Source of the DNA: Bacillota bacterium
Lineage (GTDB): Bacteria > Bacillota > Clostridia > Lachnospirales > Lachnospiraceae
NCBI GenBank assembly: GCA_023439505.1
Contig: JAEXNR010000052.1
Coordinates: 133,926 to 197,925 of the forward strand
Length of the DNA stretch: 64,000 nt
Direction: 5' to 3'
Below the pieces are notes generated by a model. It did no database searches and was not told the DNA's origin. It saw nothing but the letters and a program-made list of their open reading frames with translations. A program made the translations under genes and the position numbers. Shown here piece after piece: positions 34,360 through 43,910 of this stretch (the first letter of the stretch is position 1; each line of letters begins with the position of its first letter).

Positions 34360-35994
34360 TCAATTAAAGGTTACGGTTAATACTCCATTTTTATATTCCT
34401 GCTGAGCAAGATTTACAAAATCATAGGTCATGACATATTGGGCACAATCCAGCTGCACCTGACTGCTTTTTATTTTGAAGGTATACGTTTTATGATGACG
34501 TTCACCGCATACATAAGAAGCATATACTACCGCCCGACGTAAATCCTGTGTCGTCTTGATATTATTAACATCAATGCTTTTCCAGTTTTTATCAAATGGC
34601 TCCAATACATAATCCGGGGCTTCCCAACGATGCGTCCCCATAAAATAATAGGTTGATTTCATAAAATATTTATGAGAAACATTACTTTTACTGACAGTCC
34701 CTTTCATATCATTTGCAACATCAATATAATATAGTTTGGAATCAATATATACTCTATTCCAGATAGCATCCTCTGGCCAGATATATTTGCCTGCTTCTAT
34801 CTGGCAGGGGATAAAGAGTCGTCTTAGACACTCCTGAAATAAAATCGCCAAAGCTTCCTCATTTGCCTTTTTTGACTTCAGGGCATACACAGCATTATCG
34901 AGGTTCACGATTGCATCCTCATAATCCCGTCCTGTAAAATGATCATGATAAATGGCATCACTTTTATACTGAAAGGTTTTGATTATGGCATCATGGATTG
35001 CTGTTACCTTTTCCTTATCCGTCTTACATCCCTTGGTTGTTTTCACCGCAAAGTCATAAATCGTATCTTTGATTAAACTCTGTTCCTTCTTAGTTGGTTT
35101 TCTTCCATAATAAAGGGTTTTTGAAGCTTTATCATATGTTAATTTATTATCTCTCCAATCATCCTCATTCACATAATCCAAAACTTCTGATAGCCTGACA
35201 TAATCCTCATAATTAATGGTATAGCGCTCCAGCATCTCGTATACGCTATGCCGGAAAGGAGAACTTATCTTACCAATCTTTGTTCCATTCTTTAGAATGC
35301 TCTTAAAATTATAATTTCGAAAGGTATAATTGTCATCCATTATAAAGTAACCGTCTCTGATTTGTTCAAAATTATCAACAAGCGGGCTATCTACATAGTC
35401 ACGTTTGATATACAATTCTCCGCCATCCTCTAATACATATGGTATTCTATATCCCTGAAAATATACAATGATCGGTGTAAGCTCGGCTACCATATCTCTT
35501 TTTGTATAGGGGACCCCATAAGTCTTACATAAACTTTGGGCTTCTTCGTCTTTCCATAAGGTGTAGATAACTTCATAGGTTGTTTTTTTCTCGTTATACT
35601 TAATCTCTATTACTTTTTTTATATTCTTATCCCGTTCTTTTAATTCATTTTGTACCTGATAATCTATTTCACCTTCACCATAAGTCCCATATAAGGAAAC
35701 AGATGCCTTTTTTGTGGCTATTTTATTATTTTTATACTCTGCCCTGTATTCAAACTCCAGTTCGCGATAGACTGGATCTTCGTGCTGCACCAGGATCTCC
35801 ATAACTTCACAATTTTCAATAGCGGCTATTTCTTTCTGCAGCTGGGTATGCAGATAAACTCCATCCTGTGTATCATTATACTCAATTGTTACCGCTACCT
35901 TATACGTTTTTACGTCTGCATTTGCCCTTTGATCCGGATAGAAAATACTGATTAGAATGATTAATACGACGATTATCTTCATTTTGCTTTTCAT
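34360..35994 (-). CDS. exported transglutaminase-like fold protein, catalytic residues missing
   Basis: 544 residues. An N-terminal hydrophobic segment (about 5-22) is a signal or anchor. The middle part is unknown and Lys/Tyr/Glu-rich. Residues about 330-470 resemble a transglutaminase core: HDAIIKTFQY, EEALAILFQECLRRLFIPCQIEAG, then AIWNRVYIDSKLYYIDVAND. In active relatives the first helix begins with Cys and the strand reads HxW; here Asn/Ala and Ala/Ile stand in those places, and only the Asp is kept. It is therefore probably a binding protein. ATG 35994 has GGAGGAG 8 bases upstream. It follows the sigma/anti-sigma pair on the same strand. Confidence 0.65.
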   Translation of the reverse strand: MKSKMKIIVVLIILISIFYPDQRANADVKTYKVAVTIEYNDTQDGVYLHTQLQKEIAAIENCEVMEILVQHEDPVYRELEFEYRAEYKNNKIATKKASVSLYGTYGEGEIDYQVQNELKERDKNIKKVIEIKYNEKKTTYEVIYTLWKDEEAQSLCKTYGVPYTKRDMVAELTPIIVYFQGYRIPYVLEDGGELYIKRDYVDSPLVDNFEQIRDGYFIMDDNYTFRNYNFKSILKNGTKIGKISSPFRHSVYEMLERYTINYEDYVRLSEVLDYVNEDDWRDNKLTYDKASKTLYYGRKPTKKEQSLIKDTIYDFAVKTTKGCKTDKEKVTAIHDAIIKTFQYKSDAIYHDHFTGRDYEDAIVNLDNAVYALKSKKANEEALAILFQECLRRLFIPCQIEAGKYIWPEDAIWNRVYIDSKLYYIDVANDMKGTVSKSNVSHKYFMKSTYYFMGTHRWEAPDYVLEPFDKNWKSIDVNNIKTTQDLRRAVVYASYVCGERHHKTYTFKIKSSQVQLDCAQYVMTYDFVNLAQQEYKNGVLTVTFN

Positions 35995-36224
35995 CTTTTT
36001 GGCTCCTCCCGCCTGTGTAATCCTTAAGTAATCCAATTTTCTAATCTTTCAACAAGGATTACTCTCTTAAAAACAGATTTTTTTCCCTTCATCATAATTG
36101 TTTAATAAATCGTATTCCATTCTCCTATTCTAGATATCATTCGACACGTTGTCAAGCTCTTCCTGATCAGTGTACCTCAGATAAATCCCATGACCCTTTT
36201 GATATACAAATCTATCCGTAGGTG

Positions 36225-37397
36225 CTACTGCATCGGGATGACTTCCCTTACAACGCCTCTCTTTTGTCTGCTTTTTTCACCATGCTCTATGATCTGTCTG
36301 TACCCGTCATAATCCATAACTAATATATTGAAAAATGAATTTATCGCAAAATTGTACTTGAGAATATAACCCACCCCTTCTTCCGTTTCAAACAGATAAG
36401 TTACAACCCCACGTTCAAGAACCCCCTCTGAAATACAATTATATTCACAACAAGATTGTACTACCTTCTCCTCAGATCCTTTTATCTTATTTAAAATCAC
36501 CATTGCATCTTCAAATTTGGCGGTAATCTTATCCTGATCCACTTCTAATTCATTGGTTGAAGGAGGGTTTTGCTGCGGCAAAAATAGTTCTGTCACCTTC
36601 CCCAGATCGGCATCAATTGTAATATTGTAAACCGGATTGTCCTCAGAATCTGCCAGGATAACTCTGTAAATATTACCGGTCCCACCGATATCGTCATATT
36701 CCACTGTCGTTACAAGGTTCTTACAATCTGTTTCATAAATATGCGCAATCTCATTCCTGGCCAGCTCTGTGGCCTCTTCCTCGTTGATTCCTCCCATTTG
36801 AATAAATTCCTTCGGAGAATCAGTTACCTCCGCCTTAGCCTGTTTATTGTTTTCGCCCAGACTATAATCTCTGCTATAATAGAAATCAATTATTTGCAGC
36901 ATCTCCTCATCGGTTAAATCCCTTACGGGTAAGTGAAAGAAACTTGTGTCTTCTGCAAAGTATAATTCATCCCTTCCATCTGTATCAATTTGTGCCTTAA
37001 CAATTGTTATTGCATGAGCAGGGAATGTGCCTTTATTATACTTTTGCTTCAACTCTTCCATTCTCTCTTTTTCATCCTTTGTCATTTCCCTTGAATAGCT
37101 GTCTGCATCTACAGTAGAATCCTGAAGCCCTTGATAATAACTGTTCTTCACAGACTGGGGCAGCTTTTCCATTCTGGATCTGACATAATTGATTGCCGCA
37201 AAGACGGTAGCGGAGGAAATCAATAAACAGATTACGGTAATAATAACTGCCGGAAGGAGGCGAGAGCTCCTCTTATTATATTTGTCCTCCGGAAGTTTCT
37301 TAAGGACATCCTGTATTTTAATCTTGCACTCTTCTGGAATACTAATATTATTTTCTAATAATATTGATTGAATTTTAACATCTAATTTCTGATCCAT
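36225..37397 (-). CDS. membrane-anchored anti-sigma-like protein (partner of the 37418 sigma factor)
   Basis: 390 residues. A cytoplasmic part of about 45 residues is followed by one membrane helix (about 47-69, LLPAVIITVICLLISSATVFA) and a large outside domain. The N-terminal part has no zinc-finger motif. The outside part includes TDEEMLQIIDFYYSRDY and KEFIQMGGINEEEATELA, resembling PepSY-like modules; NPVYNITIDADLGKV supports this. It lies 20 bases after the sigma gene. Function is inferred from position and topology. Confidence 0.75.
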   Translation of the reverse strand: MDQKLDVKIQSILLENNISIPEECKIKIQDVLKKLPEDKYNKRSSRLLPAVIITVICLLISSATVFAAINYVRSRMEKLPQSVKNSYYQGLQDSTVDADSYSREMTKDEKERMEELKQKYNKGTFPAHAITIVKAQIDTDGRDELYFAEDTSFFHLPVRDLTDEEMLQIIDFYYSRDYSLGENNKQAKAEVTDSPKEFIQMGGINEEEATELARNEIAHIYETDCKNLVTTVEYDDIGGTGNIYRVILADSEDNPVYNITIDADLGKVTELFLPQQNPPSTNELEVDQDKITAKFEDAMVILNKIKGSEEKVVQSCCEYNCISEGVLERGVVTYLFETEEGVGYILKYNFAINSFFNILVMDYDGYRQIIEHGEKSRQKRGVVREVIPMQ

Positions 37398-37417
37398 CTT
37401 ATATTGGTCCTCCTTTT

Positions 37418-37879
37418 TTATAAATCCCAGATCTCCTTCAACTGTTGTCTTGCACGGCTGAGTCTGGATTTCACAGTTCCTTCCGGGACTTTCATAATCT
37501 TTGCTATTTCCTTTGTCGAGAAGCCTTCATAATAAAATAAAATGATAATCCGCCGATGCAGTTCTCCCAATTCCATAACACAGCTCCAAACATCATTCTG
37601 ATTTTCTTGTATCGCTTCCTCCATCGCTGATACATCCTCCATAAGCTGCAGCCTGCTGTTTCTTTTTAACATATTTTTTGATACATTTACTAAAATCGTC
37701 ATGATCCAGGCTTTAAACTTATTCTCGTCACGTAAAATACCCCGCTTTTCATAAGCCCTAACAATTGTTTCGCTTAAGGCATCCTCCGCATCCTGTTTAT
37801 TTCTTAATATTCCCAATGCCAATCGATACATATTATGCTGATAGATTACCACTAAATTGGCGAATCGCTCCTTCTCCAC
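37418..37879 (-). CDS. ECF RNA polymerase sigma factor
   Basis: 153 residues. Region 2 has NMYRLALGILRNKQDAEDALSET and KAWIMTILVN; region 4 has ILFYYEGFSTKEIAKIM and VPEGTVKSRLSRAR. I chose GTG 37879, which has GGGGAG 9 bases upstream; TTG 37900 is also possible. It is followed by its membrane anti-sigma partner. An ECF-type promoter motif stands just upstream, so the pair probably drives its own expression in response to an envelope signal. Confidence 0.92.
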   Translation of the reverse strand: MEKERFANLVVIYQHNMYRLALGILRNKQDAEDALSETIVRAYEKRGILRDENKFKAWIMTILVNVSKNMLKRNSRLQLMEDVSAMEEAIQENQNDVWSCVMELGELHRRIIILFYYEGFSTKEIAKIMKVPEGTVKSRLSRARQQLKEIWDL

Positions 37880-37932
37880 GTAACTTGTCTCCCCTTCCAA
37901 TATCGTTTCCTGTGATAAATATTATCTATCTA

Positions 37933-37961
37933 TAAGACAATTGGCTAGACCGCTTGGTTCC
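37933..37961 (-). promoter_or_regulatory. candidate ECF promoter before the sigma gene
   Basis: Minus strand GGAACC (37961-37956), 17 bases, then GTCTTA (37938-37933), the general GGAAC...GTC form of ECF promoters. It is about 35 bases upstream of the TTG at 37900. Confidence 0.45.
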
Positions 37962-38260
37962 ATACAATAGAAAATATTATTAGGTTCATCTGTCCGGAAT
38001 AATGCTGATTATTAAAGTTTGTATAAGCGTATCTCTGTAAAATGATATGATATATTCCATCTTTCCGGCATCCTCTTTTACAACTGATTTATGCTAATAA
38101 TTGCATGTTCATTGAAGAAAATCAATGACAATATTCTAGGGGTATTCCCCAATCCCCTCTATTGGAAGCGATCTCATATAGTAAATAATTTGCTTGTATT
38201 TTATAATAATCATATAATTTGATTACACATAATTACAGCGTATCTATAGAAGGAGACCAG

Positions 38261-39667
38261 ATGAAAAAATTAAGCGCATTATTTCTTACTATTATCATGA
38301 TTCTGTCAATGTTGGGGCAGACAGCACTTGCTGCACAAGTTACTGACGCTGCGTTGGATTTGTCTTCCTATTTAAATAAGGTCAGCAGTATCAGAGGTTT
38401 TGAGGTCAGTCAGGAGGACATCGAATACTCCCTGTTGTTTGGCGAAAAGTCACTCTCCGATTTTGGCTCTGTAAAGGAACTGGAAACCTATCAGGGTGAA
38501 GTGATCAAATCAGATCTAAGCAATTTGAGCCAGGTGTACGATAAATATTCTCTTGATTCTGACGCAGTAAAGAACTTATTCGCTGAGTACGGGGAAGAGC
38601 TGAACGATTATATCTTTGTGAATGACCTCGAGGATGCCTTAGCCTTCTATACCACAGACGGTGAGGTAGAACAAGAGGCTGATTTTGATGCGAAGCTAAC
38701 TTCCTATCTGAACGAAATCAGCAGTATCAGAGGCATTGTAATTACAAAGGAGGATATGATCAATTATCTTTCGGAATATGATTTAAGTCTTAAAGACATG
38801 GAATCGGTAACCCAATTGAAGGATTTAATCGGCGAGGTAATAAAAGCCGATCTTAGCAATCTTGACAACTTTAAATCCGTTTTCCAAATGGATAAAGGGG
38901 AGATTCTTCAGCTGCTAAGTCAAAAAAGCAAGTCGATTGATGAGTTTTTCTTCATGGATCAGCTTGAGCTCTACCTTTGGGATGCAACCGGTACAATTCC
39001 CGGCATCGATATCTCAGACTATATGGATCTGCTGAGTCAAATGGGTATTACAATGGAGGAGATTCAGAAACTGGAAAATCACTTTGCATCGTTAGAAGAA
39101 TATCTGAGTAGTGATGAGATACAGGCAAAGTTTGAAGAATTAAGTACCTACTTCATGACCTTCGGATCATCTTTGCTTGAGCATAGTTCCGATGAGAATT
39201 ATGTACCCGGTAAGGAGGAGGTAACGGAACTGATTTCCAAGTTGGAAGACTTATTATCAACGATGAAGCTAAAGGTTGTCATTACCGTCTCAAAGGGTGG
39301 TATTGATACCCAATATACGTTAAGTGATCTGTTATCCATGAGCATCGCAGAGGAACTGGATTTAACTGATTCCGATATTACCATCGCCTACTACAACGAT
39401 GACGGTGAACTGTTATTGGATATGGTATTAACCAGTGAATTTATGAAAGATAATTTAGGTGATGTCCTTGAAGATGCCGGCACTGTAATAGATAAAGAGC
39501 TTCCGGTTGCTGTTTCTCAGGGTGAAAAAACGGTAAAAGGCGCAGAATTGCCAAAAACGTCTTCCAATCGTACTGCCTACGCGTTAATTGGTATGTTCCT
39601 GTCAATGATTGGATTTATCCTGTTAAAAAAAGCAAGGACTGATAAAAGTGAAACGGACAAAAAATAA
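38261..39667 (+). CDS. processed acidic surface protein with LPXTS sorting signal
   Basis: 468 residues. The signal peptide (about 1-24) ends near LAAQ. The body is very acidic and holds two repeats of about 100 residues (about 28-128 and 140-240) that share the patterns SYLN-x-x-SSIRG, GEVIK-x-DLSNL and F-x-x-x-L-E-x-x-L. A weaker third repeat may follow. The end is a sorting signal: LPKTS, a membrane helix and a basic tail. It fits the family called processed acidic surface protein, whose members sit beside a class D sortase. ATG 38261 has AGGAG 6 bases upstream. The sortase gene overlaps its end by 20 bases. Confidence 0.9.
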   Translation: MKKLSALFLTIIMILSMLGQTALAAQVTDAALDLSSYLNKVSSIRGFEVSQEDIEYSLLFGEKSLSDFGSVKELETYQGEVIKSDLSNLSQVYDKYSLDSDAVKNLFAEYGEELNDYIFVNDLEDALAFYTTDGEVEQEADFDAKLTSYLNEISSIRGIVITKEDMINYLSEYDLSLKDMESVTQLKDLIGEVIKADLSNLDNFKSVFQMDKGEILQLLSQKSKSIDEFFFMDQLELYLWDATGTIPGIDISDYMDLLSQMGITMEEIQKLENHFASLEEYLSSDEIQAKFEELSTYFMTFGSSLLEHSSDENYVPGKEEVTELISKLEDLLSTMKLKVVITVSKGGIDTQYTLSDLLSMSIAEELDLTDSDITIAYYNDDGELLLDMVLTSEFMKDNLGDVLEDAGTVIDKELPVAVSQGEKTVKGAELPKTSSNRTAYALIGMFLSMIGFILLKKARTDKSETDKK

Positions 39668-40301
39668 CTTCAAGCCACATAAACGGTATCTTCTTTCCGG
39701 CATAGCCTCTGTATTCATTGTAACAGGTGCATTATTTGCCGCCGGTAATACCCTACAATATATCAAAAGCAATGCAGTCTATCATTCACAGGTAACGGAC
39801 TGGGCAGCACCGGAGAAGCCTTTGCTGCTCCCCGTCCAACAGGAAGTTCATCCATTCATGATTCATATTCCCGGAGAAAAACTGTATCACACACGCCCGG
39901 AACCGGGAGACCAGTTTGGTGAACTTTATATCCCAGTGCTTAAGAAAACACTTCCTGTCTATGAAGGGACCGATCAGGAAGAACTGGATCAGGGTGTTGG
40001 ACATTTTACAGAGAGCGTCCTTCCGGGAGAAGGGGATAATTCTGTCCTGTCCGGACACAGGGACACAGTTTTTCAGAGACTTGGAGAAGTTAAGATCGGA
40101 GATAAACTTATTGTTCGCACCGATGCGGGAGAATTTGAATATAAAATCTATAAGATTAGAATCGTTGATAAGGATGATAAAACTGTAATTGTACCAAAGC
40201 CAAGAGCCACCTTAACCCTCAGCACCTGTTATCCGTTTTCCTACCTTGGCTCTGCTCCGAAACGATATATTGTTGTCGCGTATTTAGTCTCAGATACCTG
40301 A
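39648..40301 (+). CDS. class D sortase
   Basis: Membrane transpeptidase, 217 residues, that cuts a sorting signal and joins the protein to the wall. One N-terminal membrane helix (about 15-33). The catalytic His is in LSGHRDTVF, the Cys in LTLSTCYPF (TLxTC) and the Arg in PKRYIV. The start is GTG 39648, inside the end of the acidic surface protein gene. The pair is therefore translationally coupled and very likely enzyme and substrate. A terminator overlaps the stop codon. Confidence 0.94.
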   Translation: MKRTKNNFKPHKRYLLSGIASVFIVTGALFAAGNTLQYIKSNAVYHSQVTDWAAPEKPLLLPVQQEVHPFMIHIPGEKLYHTRPEPGDQFGELYIPVLKKTLPVYEGTDQEELDQGVGHFTESVLPGEGDNSVLSGHRDTVFQRLGEVKIGDKLIVRTDAGEFEYKIYKIRIVDKDDKTVIVPKPRATLTLSTCYPFSYLGSAPKRYIVVAYLVSDT

Positions 40302-40316
40302 TCGGGTATCCTTTTT
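40293..40316 (+). terminator. terminator overlapping the sortase stop
   Basis: GATACC-TGATCG-GGTATC then CTTTTTG. The stop TGA is in the loop. Confidence 0.65.
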
Positions 40317-40394
40317 GCCTTTATCCTCACTGTGGATTTGTTCCCCTTGTGGTAGACAGTTAAAATCATAAAACTGTTATCACAAGGAGGTTCG

Positions 40395-40418
40395 CTCATC
40401 GGGGATGAGGGCTTTTTT
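40395..40418 (+). terminator. second terminator after the sortase gene
   Basis: CTCATC-GGG-GATGAG, then GGC and TTTTTT. It lies about 90 bases beyond the first terminator. Confidence 0.6.
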
Positions 40419-40671
40419 AGCGCCTTCTATTCTCTCGCTTCATTCAGTCTCAATAACACTCATGGCATTTTCTATTTTCCCATAGGAAACAACACTCCTC
40501 CACTATGAATTTTAAATCACTCTTCTTTCCCCAAATACATAGAAGATCCCCATTTCAAAATTAATCATTTATTTTTTTCACAGTAATAGGTAAAGTAGAT
40601 GAAAAGGGATCTGCGTTGAAATTCTTTCGTAACTCCCGTATTTTGTATCCACAAAAATTATTTAATCCTAT

Positions 40672-40699
40672 TGAAACCTTTTCAACGTTACTTCTGTAT
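40672..40699 (+). promoter_or_regulatory. candidate ECF promoter before the second sigma gene
   Basis: TGAAAC (40672-40677), 16 bases, CTGTAT (40694-40699). This is close to the sigma-W-type TGAAAC-N16-CGTA layout and stands 24 bases before the start codon, suggesting autoregulation. Confidence 0.55.
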
Positions 40700-40722
40700 T
40701 GATAGAAGAAAGGGGGAATCCA

Positions 40723-41274
40723 ATGAACGATGATACCATGATAAAAAGACTGAAGCAAAATAAAGAAAAGGCGCTGGAGGACTTAATGAAACGTTACTCG
40801 CCCTATGTTGTCTCTATCGCCATAAGAATCGGCGGACATTTATTGTCCCCCCAGGATGTGGAGGAAATTGCTTCCGATGTATTTTATGCAGTGTGGAAAA
40901 AGCGGGAATCGCTGATAGAAACAGACAGTCTAAAGCCATACATTGCACAAATCGCCAGGAATATGACAAAGACACGTCTGTGTCAAGCAAGAGACGAAGC
41001 ACCCCTTCATGAGGATATGCTGGCTTTTTCTTCCGGAAATTTGGATGATCTTATGATTCATAAAAATCAGTTGGAATTTCTGCGTAACACCATCGCCGGC
41101 TTTCACTATCCCGATAAGGATATTTTACTCTCTTATTATTTCTGGAACTACAAATTAACTGAAATTGCAATGCATTTTGATCTTCCGCTTTCCACCGTTA
41201 AGTCAAAGCTTTATCGCGGACGCAAAGAACTTGTGAAGAGATTTGAAGAAGGAGGTTATAATTATGAAGCATAA
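40723..41274 (+). CDS. ECF RNA polymerase sigma factor (second system)
   Basis: 183 residues. Region 2: LEDLMKRYSPYVVSIA, DVEEIASDVFYAVWK, KPYIAQIARNMTK. Region 4: LLSYYFWNYKLTEIAMHF and STVKSKLYRGRKEL. ATG 40723 has AAGGGGG 6 bases upstream. Its stop overlaps the start of the next gene by 11 bases, the usual coupling of sigma and anti-sigma genes. Confidence 0.93.
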   Translation: MNDDTMIKRLKQNKEKALEDLMKRYSPYVVSIAIRIGGHLLSPQDVEEIASDVFYAVWKKRESLIETDSLKPYIAQIARNMTKTRLCQARDEAPLHEDMLAFSSGNLDDLMIHKNQLEFLRNTIAGFHYPDKDILLSYYFWNYKLTEIAMHFDLPLSTVKSKLYRGRKELVKRFEEGGYNYEA

Positions 41275-42349
41275 TGTTAATTTACATTCATTATTCAAGG
41301 AACTGGACATGGAGGATATTCAGGTAGAGGATTATTCTTCTCTTTATGATCAGGTTAGTATGAAGCGGATACGCAGCTTAACCTTGCATAAGATACAAGA
41401 GGACCGGAAGGAAAAATCGTTCCATTTCAAAAAGGCCCTCTATAAGACGGCCTTAACGGCCTGTTTGCTCCTTTGCATCGGCGGTGCCACTGTTTTTGCA
41501 GCAACGAATGATACCGTTCATGAGACGATCAACAGCTTACTTGGTATCTCACAAGATAAAATTCTGACCGTAGGAGAAAGTATAAAAAGTAATGATTATC
41601 GACTCACTGTTCAAGAGATTGCCAGTGATTCCTTCACAGGAATTGCTACTGTGTCAGTTGAGGCACTAAGCGCAAAAGCAGAGGCCTCCTTTCTGAATGA
41701 AAATATCATCAGCAAGCTTAGACTCTCCCCTGTTGGATATGGTCTGCGTGAACTGGATGGCTTAAGGGAAGGAGCCCGCAGATACTATACCTTCTCCTTT
41801 AGTGTGGGTAACAGCAGATATATGGAAGAAGGCTTAACCTTTTCCATGGAGGGGATTCGCAGCAAAATAAAGCTGCCGATTACTCAGACTGTGGCATTGA
41901 CTGAAAAAGTTATCAATATACCGGCTTCCGATGGATATTCTGTATCGTATCAAAAACTCTTCTATTCCGAACTTGGTTTTACGCTGGCAGGGAGACTGGA
42001 AAATGAGGACTTCAACAGCGAAAATTGCCGGATTTCCATCGAATTTTTGGACGGAAGTACTTGTCAATTCTATTCTTATCAGGGTGCTGCCGGAAAAATA
42101 ATATCCAATGACACGACTCCCGCAAAAACCGGGGTACTGACAGATGGTTCCAAAACATCCTCCGTCTCTACGAATGATACTGCCCCTGACACCAGTACCG
42201 TTGATTTTGATGAGGAATGGTTCTCCGGAGGAAGTGTCAGTTCCATCCAATCCGGAAAGGTGACTTCCATATTCAGCTTTTCCAAAAGGATGGATTGGAA
42301 CACCGTGAAATCAATTGAGATAAACAAAACAACCATACCGCTTCCTTAA
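41264..42349 (+). CDS. DUF4179-like membrane anti-sigma protein
   Basis: 361 residues. A cytoplasmic part of about 60 residues is followed by a membrane helix (about 62-82, TALTACLLLCIGGATVF) and ATNDTVHETINSLLG, the usual start of DUF4179 anti-sigma proteins. The outside domain has mostly beta pattern, with SVEALSAKAE and SFSVGNSRYM. ATG 41264 has AAGGAGG 8 bases upstream and overlaps the sigma gene. It probably holds the sigma factor at the membrane until a signal arrives. Confidence 0.85.
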   Translation: MKHNVNLHSLFKELDMEDIQVEDYSSLYDQVSMKRIRSLTLHKIQEDRKEKSFHFKKALYKTALTACLLLCIGGATVFAATNDTVHETINSLLGISQDKILTVGESIKSNDYRLTVQEIASDSFTGIATVSVEALSAKAEASFLNENIISKLRLSPVGYGLRELDGLREGARRYYTFSFSVGNSRYMEEGLTFSMEGIRSKIKLPITQTVALTEKVINIPASDGYSVSYQKLFYSELGFTLAGRLENEDFNSENCRISIEFLDGSTCQFYSYQGAAGKIISNDTTPAKTGVLTDGSKTSSVSTNDTAPDTSTVDFDEEWFSGGSVSSIQSGKVTSIFSFSKRMDWNTVKSIEINKTTIPLP

Positions 42350-42388
42350 GGATACCGACGAACCCTTTCACAGGCAGCAGCCAGACGA

Positions 42389-42415
42389 AAAGGGAGTCCT
42401 TTCGGACTCCCCTTT
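42389..42415. terminator. bidirectional terminator between convergent genes
   Basis: AAAGGGAGTCC (42389-42399) pairs with 42404-42415, with one bulged C. Short T/A runs lie on both sides. Confidence 0.75.
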
Positions 42416-42442
42416 ACAACGATTATCTTCGCTGCCGTAATA

Positions 42443-43879
42443 TTATTTTTTATGATCAGGCTGTAGCGGTTTTTTTACTTTTTCTCCATTTGCTCCTTCA
42501 TAATCCCTGCCCCATCCGGTTATGATGGAAAATAAGAAGGTTGCGAAAAGGGTAAAGGCATAGACCGTACCCCCTGCCACAGCCACAGGAGAAAGTCCTG
42601 TAAATACAACACCAATAAATACAAAGACACTCATGAAAGGTACAATAGCCGGGAGACTATTCGCAATACCATCCAATATATTAGCACGGCGGTATGGGTG
42701 AATTCCCTTTGACTTTCCTATCTTGTTAAGCACCGGGCCAAACGTAAGTATGGAAGCACTTGTTACACCGCCAAAAATAATTGTTGTCACTGAAATACCA
42801 AGCAAGCTGGCAAACTCTGCTCCTGCGGGTGTCTGGGCCATCTTACTGCTAAGAATTTTATCAACGAAGTAATCCAGCATACCCGCCTCAGTTAAAACTC
42901 CCATGATTCCGAATACTGCTATTACCAACCCTACGGTACCCAGCATATTAGAGACACCGGACACTAAAAACCCTGTGGCAATATTATTGCCGGGATCATT
43001 TGCGAAAATCGCAGCTGGCTCAAAAAGTCCGAGAGCTAGTCCGGTCAATGTACCCAAAGACAAACCAACAAGGATACCGAGGAAGATATTACGTGACTTT
43101 GTGGATACAATCAGCATTACAACTACAGGAATAAGCATAAACAGACTTTTTGGATTGGAAACCGCATCAATCTCTCCTCCCTGAAAAGAGCCGCCAATTC
43201 CACCTGCAATGGCATAGATAACACATGCAATGGCACCGGCTGCTGCGGAATATTTCAGACGGCTGCTTACCACCCCGCCAACATCAGCCGGATGTCCATC
43301 ACGAAATTCCTGCGTGGAAGAGGAGGCAATCGTGGTATCAGAAATAGGAGCCAGATTGTCTCCGAATATGGCGCCTGATACAATTGCTCCGGCAAGAAAC
43401 ATGGGATTTCCTCCAAGAATAATGCCGGCCGGATAAAAGATGGGGAATGCGGTAAACATGGTTCCTATGGAAGAACCGGTTGCTGTCGAGATAACACAGC
43501 AGGCAAAGAATTCAAAGGCAACAAAGATTCCGCCTTTCATGCCGACCAGGTTTGCAAGCCACACAAAACCACCGGAGAGACCACTCTGTTTCATAAGTGC
43601 TGAAAACATACCGATCACAAAGAGAATGACGATAACTGATACAGATGTGGTCGATGAAATTCCCTTAATTGCCGCATCCCAAAATTTGGTATAGCTGGTA
43701 CAGAAAATACCGCCGATTAATAATCCAACAAAGCCGCCCATGGCCAACGCTTCCATATTAAATGCCTTAAAAACCACAAATAGTACAATACAAAACGCAA
43801 AAAATATTGTCACAGGAATAAGAGACATAAATATCGAGCCTCTAAAGGTTAAGGAAGGTACTTCCGATTTTTTATTCAT
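42443..43879 (-). CDS. nhaC: NhaC-family carrier
   Basis: 478 residues with about 11-12 membrane helices. Family segments include TGSSIGTMFTAFPIF, AGAIVSGAIFGDNLAPISDTTIAS (the typical DNxxPxSDTT motif) and GGVTSASILTFGP. NhaC proteins are named Na+/H+ antiporters, but members beside amino-acid genes may carry amino or organic acids. It is last in an operon with RidA and an aminotransferase, which favours a substrate linked to those enzymes. Convergent with the anti-sigma gene. Confidence 0.93.
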   Translation of the reverse strand: MNKKSEVPSLTFRGSIFMSLIPVTIFFAFCIVLFVVFKAFNMEALAMGGFVGLLIGGIFCTSYTKFWDAAIKGISSTTSVSVIVILFVIGMFSALMKQSGLSGGFVWLANLVGMKGGIFVAFEFFACCVISTATGSSIGTMFTAFPIFYPAGIILGGNPMFLAGAIVSGAIFGDNLAPISDTTIASSSTQEFRDGHPADVGGVVSSRLKYSAAAGAIACVIYAIAGGIGGSFQGGEIDAVSNPKSLFMLIPVVVMLIVSTKSRNIFLGILVGLSLGTLTGLALGLFEPAAIFANDPGNNIATGFLVSGVSNMLGTVGLVIAVFGIMGVLTEAGMLDYFVDKILSSKMAQTPAGAEFASLLGISVTTIIFGGVTSASILTFGPVLNKIGKSKGIHPYRRANILDGIANSLPAIVPFMSVFVFIGVVFTGLSPVAVAGGTVYAFTLFATFLFSIITGWGRDYEGANGEKVKKPLQPDHKK

Positions 43880-43910
43880 AATATTTTCTCCTTTTTATGT
43901 ATTTATCTGG

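Noticed and set aside
41834..42250. 138-residue frame antisense to the DUF4179-like gene
   Set aside because: No start signal, and it lies wholly inside a real gene on the other strand.
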